DNA from: Massilia oculi
GTDB lineage: Bacteria; Pseudomonadota; Gammaproteobacteria; Burkholderiales; Burkholderiaceae_D
Direction of reading: 5' to 3'
NCBI RefSeq assembly: GCF_003143515.1
Contig: NZ_CP029343.1
Location: 2,542,001-2,606,000, forward strand
Length of the DNA: 64,000 bases
Part shown: positions 37,355-46,393 of the stretch, piece after piece
How the letters are laid out: each line of letters begins with the position of its first letter
Position numbering within the stretch: position 1 is the first letter of the stretch
Position numbers and translations under genes: made by a program
The notes under the pieces: model-generated
Databases searched by the model: none
Told to the model about the DNA's origin: nothing
Seen by the model: the letters and a program-made list of their open reading frames with translations, nothing else

Positions 37355-38649
37355 CTACTCAGTTTGGACGCGGACAGAAGGGCAAGCTGACCGATCTCGG
37401 CGCCGGCCACGCCTTCGATGTCGACGTCGAGATCGCCGCCAACGGCGCGTCGGTCGATGTCTCCTGCTTCGGCCTGGACGCCAACGACAAGCTGTCGGAC
37501 GACCGCTACATGGTGTTCTACAACCAGCTCGCCAGCCCCGAAGGCGCGGTGCGCCTCGACCTGGGCGGGGGACGCGCGCGCTTCGCCGTCAACCTCGATC
37601 AGTTGCCGGCCTCGATCGCGAAGCTCGTGTTCGTGGCCGCGATCGACGGCGCGGCCACCATGCGCACCCTGGGCGCCAGCTCCCTGTCGCTGGGCAGCGC
37701 CGTGCGCTTCCCGTGGTCGGGCGCCGATTTCGGCGACGAGAAGGCCCTGATCGTGGCCGAACTCTACCGCCGCGACGGTCTGTGGCGCTTCGGCGCCGTC
37801 GGCCAGGGTTTCAATGGCGGCCTGTCGGCGCTGCTGGCCAACTTCGGCGGGACCGAGGCGGGTTCGCCGGCGCCGGCCGCGCCGGCACCGGCACCGGCAC
37901 CCAAGCCGGCGGTGTCGCTGTCCAAGGTCACGCTCGACAAGCGCGGCGACAAGGTCTCGCTCGACAAGCGCCCCGGCGGAGGCTACGGCCGCATCCACGT
38001 CAACCTGAACTGGAACCAGGCCGCCATCGCACCGCCGCCGGCCTCGCCGCCGCCGCCCTCCTCGGCCGCGCGCGGCGGCGGTTTCCTGGACCGCCTCACC
38101 AGCATGGCGGGCGACCTCGCGAACAAGGCCGGCGAGATGGCCAACAAGGCCGGCGCGGCGCGCAAGGGCCGCAGCGGCATCGACCTCGACCTGGGCTGCA
38201 TGTACGAGCTGGCCGACGGCCGCCGCGGCCTGGTGCAGGCGCTGGGCAACACCTTCGGCGACTACGAGCGCGAACCCTTCATCCAGCTGGATGCCGACGA
38301 CCGCACCGGCGCCGCCGCCAATGGCGAGAACCTGTTCATTAACGGCGAACGCTTCGACAAGATCAAGCGCGCCGTGATCTTCTCCTTCATCTACGAAGGC
38401 GCGGCCAACTGGGGCGTGACCAATGGCGTGGTGACGGTGACGGCGCCGGGCCAGGCGCCGGTCGAGGTGAGACTCGACGGCGGCGACCGCCAGATCATGT
38501 GCGCGATCGCGCTGATCGAGAACCGCGGCGGCAACCTCGTGATCACCAAGCTGGCCGAATACTTCCAGCAGCAGGGCATGACCAGCGCGCACGAGCTGAT
38601 GGACCGGCACTACGGCTTCGGCATGCGCTGGAAGACGGGCAGCAAATAA
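37351..38649 (+). CDS. terA: TerA-like tellurium resistance protein (two Ter domains)
   Basis: 432 residues, start overlapping the lyase stop (ATGA). An N-terminal TerD-like domain (about 1-165, ending FGAVGQGFNGGLSALL) is followed by a low-complexity Ala/Pro linker, a short repeat (SLSKVTLDKRGDKVSLDK), a second strand-rich segment with HVNLNWNQ, another Ala/Pro/helix linker, and a C-terminal TerA domain (about 270-432) with IDLDLGCMYELADG and the MRWKTGSK end. Probably forms a complex with TerD at the membrane side. Last gene of the operon; a strong hairpin follows. Confidence 0.9.
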   Translation: MTTQFGRGQKGKLTDLGAGHAFDVDVEIAANGASVDVSCFGLDANDKLSDDRYMVFYNQLASPEGAVRLDLGGGRARFAVNLDQLPASIAKLVFVAAIDGAATMRTLGASSLSLGSAVRFPWSGADFGDEKALIVAELYRRDGLWRFGAVGQGFNGGLSALLANFGGTEAGSPAPAAPAPAPAPKPAVSLSKVTLDKRGDKVSLDKRPGGGYGRIHVNLNWNQAAIAPPPASPPPPSSAARGGGFLDRLTSMAGDLANKAGEMANKAGAARKGRSGIDLDLGCMYELADGRRGLVQALGNTFGDYEREPFIQLDADDRTGAAANGENLFINGERFDKIKRAVIFSFIYEGAANWGVTNGVVTVTAPGQAPVEVRLDGGDRQIMCAIALIENRGGNLVITKLAEYFQQQGMTSAHELMDRHYGFGMRWKTGSK

Positions 38650-38660
38650 GCGCTTGCTCG

Positions 38661-38692
38661 GACCAGGGCTGCTACCATTTGCAGCCCTGGTC
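38661..38692. terminator. Bidirectional hairpin after the ter operon
   Basis: Perfect 12-bp arms GACCAGGGCTGC/GCAGCCCTGGTC with an 8-base loop, 11 bases past terA. It also covers the last codons and stop of the converging minus-strand frame (38672). No U-tract on either side. Confidence 0.7.
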
Positions 38693-39076
38693 GGTGATCG
38701 TCTCGATGGCGAGCGGGATCAACAGCAGTATGTTGGCTTCCGTGCCGCCGGCATACTTGGTCTGGCAATCGGGGCGTTTCGCCCTTTGCACCGCGCGCGA
38801 CAGGTCGCTGTCGTCGCGGGAGCGCAGCGGCGCCAGCCCGACCGGCCCATACTCGCTATCCACCTGGCGCGCGACCGCGCGCAACGACTCCATAGCGATC
38901 TTTCCCGGCTGCGCCCTCGCTGCCGGCGCCTCGGCTGCGCGAGTTTCCTCAGTGGTCAGGACCGGCACGGTGACGAGCGCCGATTCGACGGGTACCGTTG
39001 CCGCTGGACATCGTGCTGGCGAGCGTGGCGCGACGGCCGGTGGTGGTTCGGCGGCAACGGTGGCAGGCATTGGCAT
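38672..39076 (-). CDS. Hypothetical protein, possibly 5'-truncated
   Basis: 134 residues, ending ITDQGCKW. Ala/Pro-rich first half, then a helical segment (KIAMESLRAVARQVDS) and two Cys (CQTKY and GCKW). No signal peptide at the ATG, yet the frame stays open for 19 codons upstream without any usable start, and that stretch (CGPEPAPADYIELAFIAAP) looks coding and lipoprotein-like. The stop before it lies next to the end of the AT-richer gene at 39146. This suggests an envelope-type protein that has lost its N-terminus. A start at 39070 with AAGGA is the other choice. Confidence 0.5.
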   Translation of the reverse strand: MPMPATVAAEPPPAVAPRSPARCPAATVPVESALVTVPVLTTEETRAAEAPAARAQPGKIAMESLRAVARQVDSEYGPVGLAPLRSRDDSDLSRAVQRAKRPDCQTKYAGGTEANILLLIPLAIETITDQGCKW

Positions 39077-39145
39077 CCTTGGCGCCGCGATGAAGGCGAG
39101 CTCGATGTAGTCGGCCGGCGCCGGTTCGGGACCGCACGAGGAACT

Positions 39146-39907
39146 CTACTGGTCGGATTCTTCTGGCCCTAATCGTGCATATTGGATGTTAAGTGTGATC
39201 GCCTCGCTGTAGCGGAGCACAAAAGAATCGCCATCGACGTCATAGAAGCGATTTTCAACAGTAGGTGTGTCATTTGCCGGGCGCGACTTGTCGGCTTCGA
39301 TCGGTCGCCGGGCGACATTCTGGAGGACGAGACGGTCGAGCTGCCCTTCCGCATCGACATCAAACTCGTCGAGGACACCTACGTACAGTACAGCGTCCTT
39401 CCCTACCTCGACGATCGCCGATACAAAGATCAGGTCCGGTTCCTCTCCGGACTTGAAATCCGCCCCCGTAAGCAGGTAGTACCAGGGTGCCTGATGAAAT
39501 CTGAATATCGGGCTGAGAAATGCATCAGCGCGGTCGAGGCGGCAGCGCGAGATGATGAAACGAATGATCTGCGGGACAGCGAATGAGGCGACGATGAGCG
39601 TTACGAAATATGTCGCAATCCAGTTGAATTGACTGCCAACAGCTTCGCTCGCTTGGGCCTGTGGTAATGGCGCCGAAGAGAGCAGCTGCATCAGTGTTAC
39701 GGGGTCGAAGTCACGCTGGAATACGATATGCGACAGGCTCAACCAGAAGAGATGCAGAAGCGATGCCCACAGAATCCCTTCGGCAACGACTTGCCCGAAA
39801 GGTGAGAAATCCAGGGATGTGCGCTCTGCGCGCTTGAGATTGGTGCGGAAGACGAAGCCTGGGAGGAGCAGGAAAAAAACGATCAGCGCAGGCAACGCGA
39901 CGTTCAA
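39146..39907 (-). CDS. Hypothetical membrane protein
   Basis: 253 residues, family not securely recognised; the plan resembles DUF6338-type membrane proteins. Hydrophobic segments at about 4-20 (ALIVFFLLLPGFVF), 42-62 and 95-115 are followed by a soluble C-terminal domain (about 125-253) rich in acidic residues and strands (VGKDAVLYVGVLDEFDVD). Base composition is visibly AT-richer than the neighbours. Twelve bases downstream of a 63-residue gene on the same strand; the two probably form one transcript. Confidence 0.7.
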   Translation of the reverse strand: MNVALPALIVFFLLLPGFVFRTNLKRAERTSLDFSPFGQVVAEGILWASLLHLFWLSLSHIVFQRDFDPVTLMQLLSSAPLPQAQASEAVGSQFNWIATYFVTLIVASFAVPQIIRFIISRCRLDRADAFLSPIFRFHQAPWYYLLTGADFKSGEEPDLIFVSAIVEVGKDAVLYVGVLDEFDVDAEGQLDRLVLQNVARRPIEADKSRPANDTPTVENRFYDVDGDSFVLRYSEAITLNIQYARLGPEESDQ

Positions 39908-39919
39908 GAGAACGTGGCT

Positions 39920-40111
39920 TTATGCGGCCTTGGGTACGATAGTAACGCGAACTGACTGACCATCGTCACGGCGAATCTTGAACTCGCCTGCAGCAGCCTG
40001 ACGTGCCGTTTGTGGGAGGCTTCGTTTGCTGGTCATGAACTGGCGCAACTGTTCCCGAGCTTGCGGATCAGCAAGGAGTTCAGACGCGAGCTGACTTTTC
40101 AGGGCTTTCAT
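39920..40111 (-). CDS. Small basic hypothetical protein (63 aa)
   Basis: 63 residues, MKALKSQLASELLADPQARE, with an amphipathic helical first half and a strand-rich end (KIRRDDGQSVRVTIVPKAA). Function unknown. Coupled in position with the membrane protein that follows. AT-richer composition suggests both arrived together. It could be a DNA-binding or accessory protein, but I see no known motif. Confidence 0.55.
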   Translation of the reverse strand: MKALKSQLASELLADPQAREQLRQFMTSKRSLPQTARQAAAGEFKIRRDDGQSVRVTIVPKAA

Positions 40112-40170
40112 GTCTTGACTATGCCATAAGTGAAAAACGAATGCATCCGGCGATGCGTGTTCTTCGCATC

Positions 40171-40205
40171 AAAAAACAAGGCCGGTTCGCTAAGCGATAC
40201 CGGCC
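40171..40205 (-). terminator. Rho-independent terminator after rpsJ
   Basis: Minus strand GGCCGGT...ACCGGCC stem with a 12-base loop, then TTGTTTTTT. It lies 41 bases past the rpsJ stop and ends the str transcript, so rpsJ is not co-transcribed with rplC. Confidence 0.9.
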
Positions 40206-40245
40206 CCATGTCCATCGGCGGAAGACTCCGCCAGATGAAAAAATA

Positions 40246-40563
40246 TTACTGCAGCTTGATTTCGACGTCGACGCCAGCTGGCAGGTCCAGCTTCATCAGT
40301 GCGTCAACGGTCTTGTCGGTCGGGTCCACGATGTCCATCAGACGCTGGTGCGTACGGATTTCGAACTGGTCGCGCGAGGTCTTGTTCACGTGCGGGGAAC
40401 GCAGCACGTCGAAACGCTGGATGCGGGTCGGCAGCGGGACTGGGCCCTTGACGACGGCGCCGGTGCGCTTGGCGGTGTCGACGATTTCCAGTGCGGACTG
40501 GTCGATCAGCTTGTAGTCGAACGCTTTCAGGCGGATACGGATTTTCTGGTTTGGAGCGGACAT
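40246..40563 (-). CDS. rpsJ: 30S ribosomal protein S10
   Basis: 105 residues, [20 protein letters not shown], with [19 protein letters not shown]. Part of the small subunit and, as NusE, of antitermination complexes. It follows tuf and is closed by its own terminator, so it is cut off from the rest of the S10 operon. Confidence 0.98.
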   Translation of the reverse strand: MSAPNQKIRIRLKAFDYKLIDQSALEIVDTAKRTGAVVKGPVPLPTRIQRFDVLRSPHVNKTSRDQFEIRTHQRLMDIVDPTDKTVDALMKLDLPAGVDVEIKLQ

Positions 40564-40668
40564 GCTAATTCCTTTAAAAGAACGTTCCGGCTTGCTGCCG
40601 GCAATGTGGTAAAGGTACTTCGGTACTGCTCAAGAGGCGGGAGTATATCATCGTTCCCGCTCAAACAG

Positions 40669-40698
40669 ATGGGGACAGACCAAAAAGTCTGTCCCCAT
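40669..40698. repeat. Palindromic element between tuf and rpsJ
   Basis: Perfect 12-bp arms ATGGGGACAGAC/GTCTGTCCCCAT with a CAAAAA loop. This GGGGACAGAC-type palindrome is similar to dispersed repeats tied to REP-associated transposases in many proteobacteria. A second stem GACGCC-CGAA-GGCGTC follows at 40713-40728 close to the tuf end. Confidence 0.5.
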
Positions 40699-40754
40699 CG
40701 TTGTGCCGGCAAGACGCCCGAAGGCGTCCTACCTGCGATCAATGGCCTGATGAA

Positions 40755-41945
40755 TTAGGCGATGATCTTGGCAACCACGCCGGCGCCGACGGTACGGCCG
40801 CCTTCGCGGATTGCGAAGCGCAGACCTTCTTCCATCGCGATCGGAGCGATCAGCTTGACGGTGATCGAGACGTTGTCGCCTGGCATGACCATTTCTTTGT
40901 CTGCTGGCAGTTCGATCGAACCGGTCACGTCAGTCGTACGGAAGTAGAACTGAGGACGATAGTTGTTGAAGAACGGGGTGTGACGGCCGCCTTCGTCTTT
41001 CGACAGGACGTAGATCTCACCGGTGAAGTTGCTGTGCGGCTTGATCGAGCCTGGCTTCGCCAGAACTTGACCACGTTGCACGTCTTCACGCTTGGTGCCG
41101 CGCAGCAGCAGGCCGACGTTGTCGCCAGCTTGACCCTGGTCCAGCAGCTTGCGGAACATTTCCACGCCGGTGCAGGTGGTCTTGACGGTGTCGATGATGC
41201 CGACGATTTCGATTTCTTCGCCGACTTTGATCACGCCGCGCTCGACACGACCGGTCACGACGGTGCCGCGGCCCGAGATCGAGAACACGTCTTCGACTGG
41301 CATCAGGAAGGCGCCGTCAACGGCACGTTCCGGGGTTGGGATGTAGGTGTCCAGGGCTTCTGCCAGGCGGGTGATGCACTCTTCGCCCATTTCGCCTGGC
41401 TGGCCTTCCAGCGCCATACGTGCCGAACCCTTGATGATTGGCAGGTCGTCGCCTGGGAACTCGTACTTCGACAGGAGTTCGCGGACTTCCATTTCGACCA
41501 GTTCCAGCAGTTCTGCGTCGTCGACCAGGTCGCACTTGTTCAGGAACACGATGATGTATGGAACGCCAACCTGACGCGCCAGCAGGATGTGCTCGCGGGT
41601 CTGTGGCATTGGGCCGTCGGCGGCCGAGCACACCAGGATCGCGCCGTCCATCTGCGCAGCACCGGTAATCATGTTCTTGATGTAGTCGGCGTGGCCTGGG
41701 CAGTCAACGTGAGCGTAGTGACGGTTTTCGGTTTCGTACTCGACGTGCGCGGTGTTGATGGTAATGCCGCGTGCTTTTTCTTCCGGAGCCGCGTCGATCT
41801 GGTCGTAGGCCTTGGCTTCGCCGCCGAATTTCTTCGACAGGACGGTAGCGATTGCAGCCGTCAGGGTGGTTTTGCCGTGGTCAACGTGACCGATGGTGCC
41901 GACGTTGACGTGCGGCTTGGTCCGTTCGAATTTACCTTTTGCCAT
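40755..41945 (-). CDS. tuf: Elongation factor Tu
   Basis: 396 residues. GTP-binding motifs [19 protein letters not shown] and NKCDLV are intact. Delivers aminoacyl-tRNA to the ribosome. 74 bases downstream of fusA in the str operon. Many relatives have a second copy elsewhere. Confidence 0.99.
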   Translation of the reverse strand: MAKGKFERTKPHVNVGTIGHVDHGKTTLTAAIATVLSKKFGGEAKAYDQIDAAPEEKARGITINTAHVEYETENRHYAHVDCPGHADYIKNMITGAAQMDGAILVCSAADGPMPQTREHILLARQVGVPYIIVFLNKCDLVDDAELLELVEMEVRELLSKYEFPGDDLPIIKGSARMALEGQPGEMGEECITRLAEALDTYIPTPERAVDGAFLMPVEDVFSISGRGTVVTGRVERGVIKVGEEIEIVGIIDTVKTTCTGVEMFRKLLDQGQAGDNVGLLLRGTKREDVQRGQVLAKPGSIKPHSNFTGEIYVLSKDEGGRHTPFFNNYRPQFYFRTTDVTGSIELPADKEMVMPGDNVSITVKLIAPIAMEEGLRFAIREGGRTVGAGVVAKIIA

Positions 41946-42019
41946 TTCCTAATTCCTTTAAGAGAAACGATATATTTGTTTAACTGGAGGGATGGGACGT
42001 CCCATCCCTCCATTATCTA

Positions 42020-44125
42020 TTACTTGGACTTCGCGGTGACGATGGCGTCAATCACGTGCTTCGGAGCTTCCGAATAGTGCTTGAATTCCATCGTGTAGGT
42101 CGCGCGGCCCTGGGTCGCCGAACGCAGCGAGGTCGAGTAACCGAACATTTCCGACAGCGGAACTTCGGCCTTGATGATCTTGCCGCCGCCGCCCGGGATT
42201 TCGTCCATGCCCTGGACCATACCGCGACGCGACGACAGGTCACCCATCACCGAGCCAGCGTAGTCTTCAGGCGTTTCCACTTCCACGGCCATCATCGGCT
42301 CGAGGATGACCGGATTCGCTTTACGGCAGCCGTCCTTGAACGCCATCGAGCCCGCCATGCGGAACGCGTTTTCGTTCGAGTCGACGTCGTGGTACGAACC
42401 GAAGGTCAGGGTGACTTTGACGTCGACCACTGGGTAACCAGCCAGCACGCCGGTGGTCAGGGTTTCGCGCACACCTTTTTCGACTGCAGGGATGTATTCG
42501 CGTGGAACCACACCGCCCTTGATCGCGTCGACGAACTCGAAGCCTTTACCTGGCTCTTGCGGCTCGATCGACAGGACTGCGTGACCGTACTGACCACGAC
42601 CGCCCGACTGCTTGACGAACTTGCCTTCGACGTCGGTGACTGCCTTGCGGATGGTTTCGCGGTATGCAACCTGTGGCTTGCCGACGGTTGCTTCCACGTT
42701 GAACTCACGCTTCATGCGGTCAACGATAATTTCCAGGTGCAGCTCGCCCATACCACCGATGATGGTCTGGCCCGATTCTTCGTCGGTACGCACGCGGAAC
42801 GATGGATCTTCTTGTGCCAGGCGGTTCAGCGCCAGGCCCATTTTTTCCTGGTCGGCCTTGGTTTTCGGCTCGACTGCCTGTTGAATCACAGGCTCAGGGA
42901 AGACCATCTTTTCCAGGGTGATGACAGCCGAAGGATCGCACAGGGTTTCGCCCGTGGTCGCTTCTTTCAGGCCGACCGCAGCGGCGATGTCGCCGGCGCG
43001 CACTTCCTTGATTTCTTCGCGCTGGTTGGCGTGCATCTGCAGAATACGACCCAGGCGTTCTTTCTTGCCCTTGACCGGGTTGTAGACGGTGTCGCCCGAA
43101 TTGACCATGCCCGAGTAGACGCGGAAGAAGATCAGCTGGCCCACGAACGGGTCGGTCATGATCTTGAATGCCAGCGCCGAGAACTTCTCGTTGTCGTCAG
43201 CCTTACGGGTGACCGGCTGGTCGTCTTCATCGGTACCGGCGACTGGTGGGATGTCCACTGGCGACGGCAGGTATTCGATGACGGCGTCCAGCATTGCCTG
43301 CACACCCTTGTTCTTGAACGCGGTACCGCACATCATCGGAACGATTTCCGAAGCGATGGTGCGCTGGCGCAGGGCAGCCTTGATCTCGGCTTCCGACAGA
43401 TCGCCTTCTTCCAGGTACTTGTTCATCAGCTCTTCGCTGGCTTCAGCAGCGGTCTCGACCAGCTTCTCGCGCCATTCGTTGGCTTGATCGACCAGTTCCG
43501 CAGGGATGTCGCGGTAGTCGAACTTCATGCCTTGCGAAGCGTCGTCCCAGATGATTGCTTTCATCTTGACCAGGTCGACCACGCCCAGGAAGTTCTCTTC
43601 CGCGCCGATCGGGATCTGCAGAGGGATCGGGTTCGCCTTCAGGCGAGCGCGCATCTGCTCGTAGACCTTGAAGAAGTTCGCGCCGGTACGGTCCATCTTG
43701 TTGACGAAAGCCAGACGTGGAACTTTGTACTTGTTAGCCTGACGCCACACGGTTTCCGACTGTGGCTGCACGCCGCCGACTGCGCAGTAAACCATGCAGG
43801 CGCCGTCGAGCACGCGCATCGAGCGTTCGACTTCAATGGTGAAGTCAACGTGGCCCGGGGTGTCGATGATGTTGATGTGGTGAGGCTCGAAGTTACCGGC
43901 CATACCTTTCCAGAAGCAGGTCGTCGCTGCCGAGGTAATGGTAATGCCGCGCTCTTGCTCCTGCTCCATCCAGTCCATCGTCGCTGCGCCATCGTGCACT
44001 TCGCCGATCTTGTGGTTGACGCCCGTGTAGAACAGGACGCGTTCGGTGGTGGTGGTTTTACCAGCATCGATGTGAGCCGAAATACCGATATTGCGGTAGC
44101 GCTCGATGGGGGTCTTGCGTGCCAT
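42020..44125 (-). CDS. fusA: Elongation factor G
   Basis: 701 residues, a full five-domain translocase with [24 protein letters not shown] and [10 protein letters not shown]. Drives translocation by GTP hydrolysis. A 129-base gap with a 7-bp hairpin separates it from rpsG. Confidence 0.99.
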   Translation of the reverse strand: MARKTPIERYRNIGISAHIDAGKTTTTERVLFYTGVNHKIGEVHDGAATMDWMEQEQERGITITSAATTCFWKGMAGNFEPHHINIIDTPGHVDFTIEVERSMRVLDGACMVYCAVGGVQPQSETVWRQANKYKVPRLAFVNKMDRTGANFFKVYEQMRARLKANPIPLQIPIGAEENFLGVVDLVKMKAIIWDDASQGMKFDYRDIPAELVDQANEWREKLVETAAEASEELMNKYLEEGDLSEAEIKAALRQRTIASEIVPMMCGTAFKNKGVQAMLDAVIEYLPSPVDIPPVAGTDEDDQPVTRKADDNEKFSALAFKIMTDPFVGQLIFFRVYSGMVNSGDTVYNPVKGKKERLGRILQMHANQREEIKEVRAGDIAAAVGLKEATTGETLCDPSAVITLEKMVFPEPVIQQAVEPKTKADQEKMGLALNRLAQEDPSFRVRTDEESGQTIIGGMGELHLEIIVDRMKREFNVEATVGKPQVAYRETIRKAVTDVEGKFVKQSGGRGQYGHAVLSIEPQEPGKGFEFVDAIKGGVVPREYIPAVEKGVRETLTTGVLAGYPVVDVKVTLTFGSYHDVDSNENAFRMAGSMAFKDGCRKANPVILEPMMAVEVETPEDYAGSVMGDLSSRRGMVQGMDEIPGGGGKIIKAEVPLSEMFGYSTSLRSATQGRATYTMEFKHYSEAPKHVIDAIVTAKSK

Positions 44126-44220
44126 AATTTTTCCTAAATCTTTGAATGGACAAAACCGAGCAACATCTTGACGATCAAAATGAGCTCGGCCTGAACAACA
44201 GATACTGCAGCGACACTAGA

Positions 44221-44239
44221 TTGGGGCAAAAAGCCCCAA
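44221..44239 (-). terminator. Hairpin between rpsG and fusA
   Basis: TTGGGGC/GCCCCAA stem with a five-base A loop (T on the minus strand), 16 bases past the rpsG stop. Likely a processing or partial termination stem inside the str operon. Confidence 0.4.
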
Positions 44240-44254
44240 GCCAAGTCCTGATGC

Positions 44255-44725
44255 TTAGAAGCGGAAGTGCGAGAACGCCTTGTTCGCTTCTGCCATGCGG
44301 TGCACTTCGTCACGACGCTTCATCGCGCCGCCGCGGCCTTCAGCCGCTTCCATCAGTTCACCACCCAGACGTTGCGGCATGGATTTTTCGCTGCGCTTGT
44401 TTGCGGCTTCGCGCAACCAACGCATGGACAGCGCCATACGACGAACCGGACGAACTTCCACTGGCACCTGGTAGTTGGCGCCACCGACACGGCGGGATTT
44501 GACTTCCACCAGCGGCTTGGCGTTGTTGATCGCGGTCGTGAACACTTCCAGCGGGTCTTTGCCCGACTTGGATTGAATGTGTTCGAATGCACCGTAGATG
44601 ATGTTTTCTGCAACCGACTTCTTGCCGGACAGCATCAGAACGTTGACGAATTTGGCGACATCGGTGTTGCCGAATTTTGGATCCGGCAGGATTTCGCGCT
44701 TGGGTACTTCACGACGACGTGGCAT
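44255..44725 (-). CDS. rpsG: 30S ribosomal protein S7
   Basis: 156 residues, [19 protein letters not shown], with the tRNA-facing tail [10 protein letters not shown]. In E. coli S7 represses translation of the str mRNA by binding between rpsL and rpsG; a palindrome lies in that gap here too. Confidence 0.98.
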   Translation of the reverse strand: MPRRREVPKREILPDPKFGNTDVAKFVNVLMLSGKKSVAENIIYGAFEHIQSKSGKDPLEVFTTAINNAKPLVEVKSRRVGGANYQVPVEVRPVRRMALSMRWLREAANKRSEKSMPQRLGGELMEAAEGRGGAMKRRDEVHRMAEANKAFSHFRF

Positions 44726-44749
44726 TTCAATTCCTTCCTGTCTTCAGTT

Positions 44750-44768
44750 GAGTGTGGTGACCACACTC
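44750..44768 (-). promoter_or_regulatory. Palindrome in the rpsL-rpsG gap (possible S7 binding region)
   Basis: GAGTGTGG-TGA-CCACACTC, perfect 8-bp arms, 25 bases before the rpsG start in a 137-base gap. The position matches the translational operator of S7 in E. coli, though the sequence itself was not compared. Confidence 0.4.
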
Positions 44769-44862
44769 GCGAAAGGCCCTCATGACCCTTCACTTACTCG
44801 GCCTCGCGGCCGGCTCAACTTATCTAATTAATGTGACGTGTCTGTGACACGCACCTCGAAGA

Positions 44863-45246
44863 TTACTTCTTCGCAGCCTTGGCACGCTTGGCGCCGTACT
44901 TCGAGCGCGCTTGCTTACGGTCTTTGACGCCCTGGGTATCCAGTGCACCGCGAACCATGTGGTAACGCACACCTGGCAAGTCTTTCACACGACCGCCGCG
45001 CAGCAGCACGACACTGTGTTCTTGCAGGTTGTGGCCTTCACCGCCGATGTACGAAATGACTTCGAAACCGTTGGTCAGACGCACTTTGGCGACTTTACGA
45101 AGTGCCGAGTTTGGCTTCTTCGGGGTGGTGGTGTACACACGGGTGCACACGCCACGTTTTTGCGGGCAGTTTTCCAGTGCCGGCGACTTGCTCTTCACAA
45201 CCGCGGCTTCACGCGGCTTGCGAATCAATTGATTGATGGTTGGCAT
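44863..45246 (-). CDS. rpsL: 30S ribosomal protein S12
   Basis: 127 residues, [20 protein letters not shown]. The streptomycin-related lysines are the sensitive wild type: Lys in [13 protein letters not shown] (E. coli K43) and in [12 protein letters not shown] (E. coli K88). First gene of the str operon. Confidence 0.98.
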   Translation of the reverse strand: MPTINQLIRKPREAAVVKSKSPALENCPQKRGVCTRVYTTTPKKPNSALRKVAKVRLTNGFEVISYIGGEGHNLQEHSVVLLRGGRVKDLPGVRYHMVRGALDTQGVKDRKQARSKYGAKRAKAAKK

Positions 45247-45310
45247 CGTTCCTAATCCAACTAAATTGCTGCTACGTTGACGACCCGGGACGGCAAACAG
45301 GCTGGCCCGG

Positions 45311-45327
45311 GGACTAAAACCTAGTCC
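45311..45327 (-). promoter_or_regulatory. Hairpin in the str leader
   Basis: GGACTA-AAACC-TAGTCC, about 65 bases before rpsL, within the leader of the predicted str transcript. Confidence 0.35.
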
Positions 45328-45422
45328 CGTAAGAACTGACAGCGGAGGCGACGATAGCCACTCGACAAAAGGAGCGGCTGCGAATGCGTATACGATGTGC
45401 AGAATAAAAACGAGAACTCGCG

Positions 45423-45451
45423 AATATACGCTGAATGTGACGGTGGGTCAA
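45423..45451 (-). promoter_or_regulatory. str-operon promoter
   Basis: TTGACC, 17 bases, TATATT on the minus strand: 5 of 6 matches in each hexamer and ideal spacing. Gives a leader of about 170 bases before rpsL. The rest of the 307-base gap to the SDR gene at 45554 shows no further gene. Confidence 0.8.
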
Positions 45452-45553
45452 CCAGTTTGCCGCCTCGTCAAGGCCAGAAGGGCTCATGGGCCGGTAAACC
45501 GTGGTGAATGTGGCATCACCGCGACAACCAGCCGGGGCATACCCCATGTATAC

Positions 45554-46294
45554 CTACGCCGCCGCCAGTGCCTCGGCATCAAGGCCTGCCGGCATCCGCA
45601 TCGGCGTGGCCGGATCGGTCACCGCGCGCCACACGGCTTGCGCGACATCCTGGGCATGGGTGACCGGCCCCGGCACGCGCGCATTGGCCACCACGGCGTC
45701 CAGCAAGGGCGCGTAGGCGTCCGGCATCGCGCCGCCCATGCGCTCGCGTGCGTTGGCGCCGAACTGCGTTTCCGGCGAGCGCCCCGGCAGCACCAGGCGC
45801 AGGCGGATCCCGAGCGGTTCGAGCTCGAGCGCCAGCGATTCGGTGAAGGCGTTCACGGCCGCCTTGCTGGCGGTATAGACCGACAGCAGCGGCAGCGACT
45901 TGAGCGTGACCGACGAGGTGACGTTGACGATCACGCCCTCGCCCCTGGCGCGCAACGCCGGCAGCACGGCGTGCGTCAGCGCGATCGTGCCGAGCGTATT
46001 GGTCTCGAACACGCTGCGCGCGGTGGCGACCGGGATGCCTTCCAGCGGGTACAGCACGCCGATGCCGGCGTTGTTGACCAGCGCATCGATGGGACCGGCG
46101 GCGTCGAGCGCGGCCCGGATGCTGGCGTCGTCCGTGACGTCGAGCGCCAGCACGCGCAGCCGTTCGGACGGCGGCAGGACGCTGGCGCCGGGGTTGCGCA
46201 TGGTGGCCACGACGTTCCAGTCGCGCTCGAGGAAATGGCGGGCGATCTCGAGGCCGAAGCCGGACGAGCAGCCGGTGATCAGGACGGTTTTCAT
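45554..46294 (-). CDS. Short-chain dehydrogenase/reductase (SDR)
   Basis: 246 residues from ATG 46294 (AGGAG upstream). TGCSSGFG cofactor loop, NNAGIG, and YTASK catalytic pair; NVTSSV holds the serine. Longer upstream reading enters the divergent regulator gene and is not used. Likely controlled by the divergent AraC gene 99 bases away. Confidence 0.92.
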   Translation of the reverse strand: MKTVLITGCSSGFGLEIARHFLERDWNVVATMRNPGASVLPPSERLRVLALDVTDDASIRAALDAAGPIDALVNNAGIGVLYPLEGIPVATARSVFETNTLGTIALTHAVLPALRARGEGVIVNVTSSVTLKSLPLLSVYTASKAAVNAFTESLALELEPLGIRLRLVLPGRSPETQFGANARERMGGAMPDAYAPLLDAVVANARVPGPVTHAQDVAQAVWRAVTDPATPMRMPAGLDAEALAAA

Positions 46295-46393
46295 GGTGAA
46301 CTCCTGTGAATGGTTGCGGTGGCAGTACGATATGCGCGCCCGCCAGGACGCGCTACAATCGACAGTCCACAATTCATTTGCGAGAGTCCGGAG

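Noticed and set aside
25503..40245. Prophage or integrative element as explanation of the ribosomal split
   Set aside because: No integrase, transposase, phage structural genes or direct repeat at the tRNA 3' end (no second copy of the tRNA end seen near 40 kb). The tRNA alone is weak evidence for an attachment site.
44863..45246. Streptomycin-resistance mutation in S12
   Set aside because: The lysines equivalent to K43 and K88 of E. coli are both present, so this is the sensitive form.
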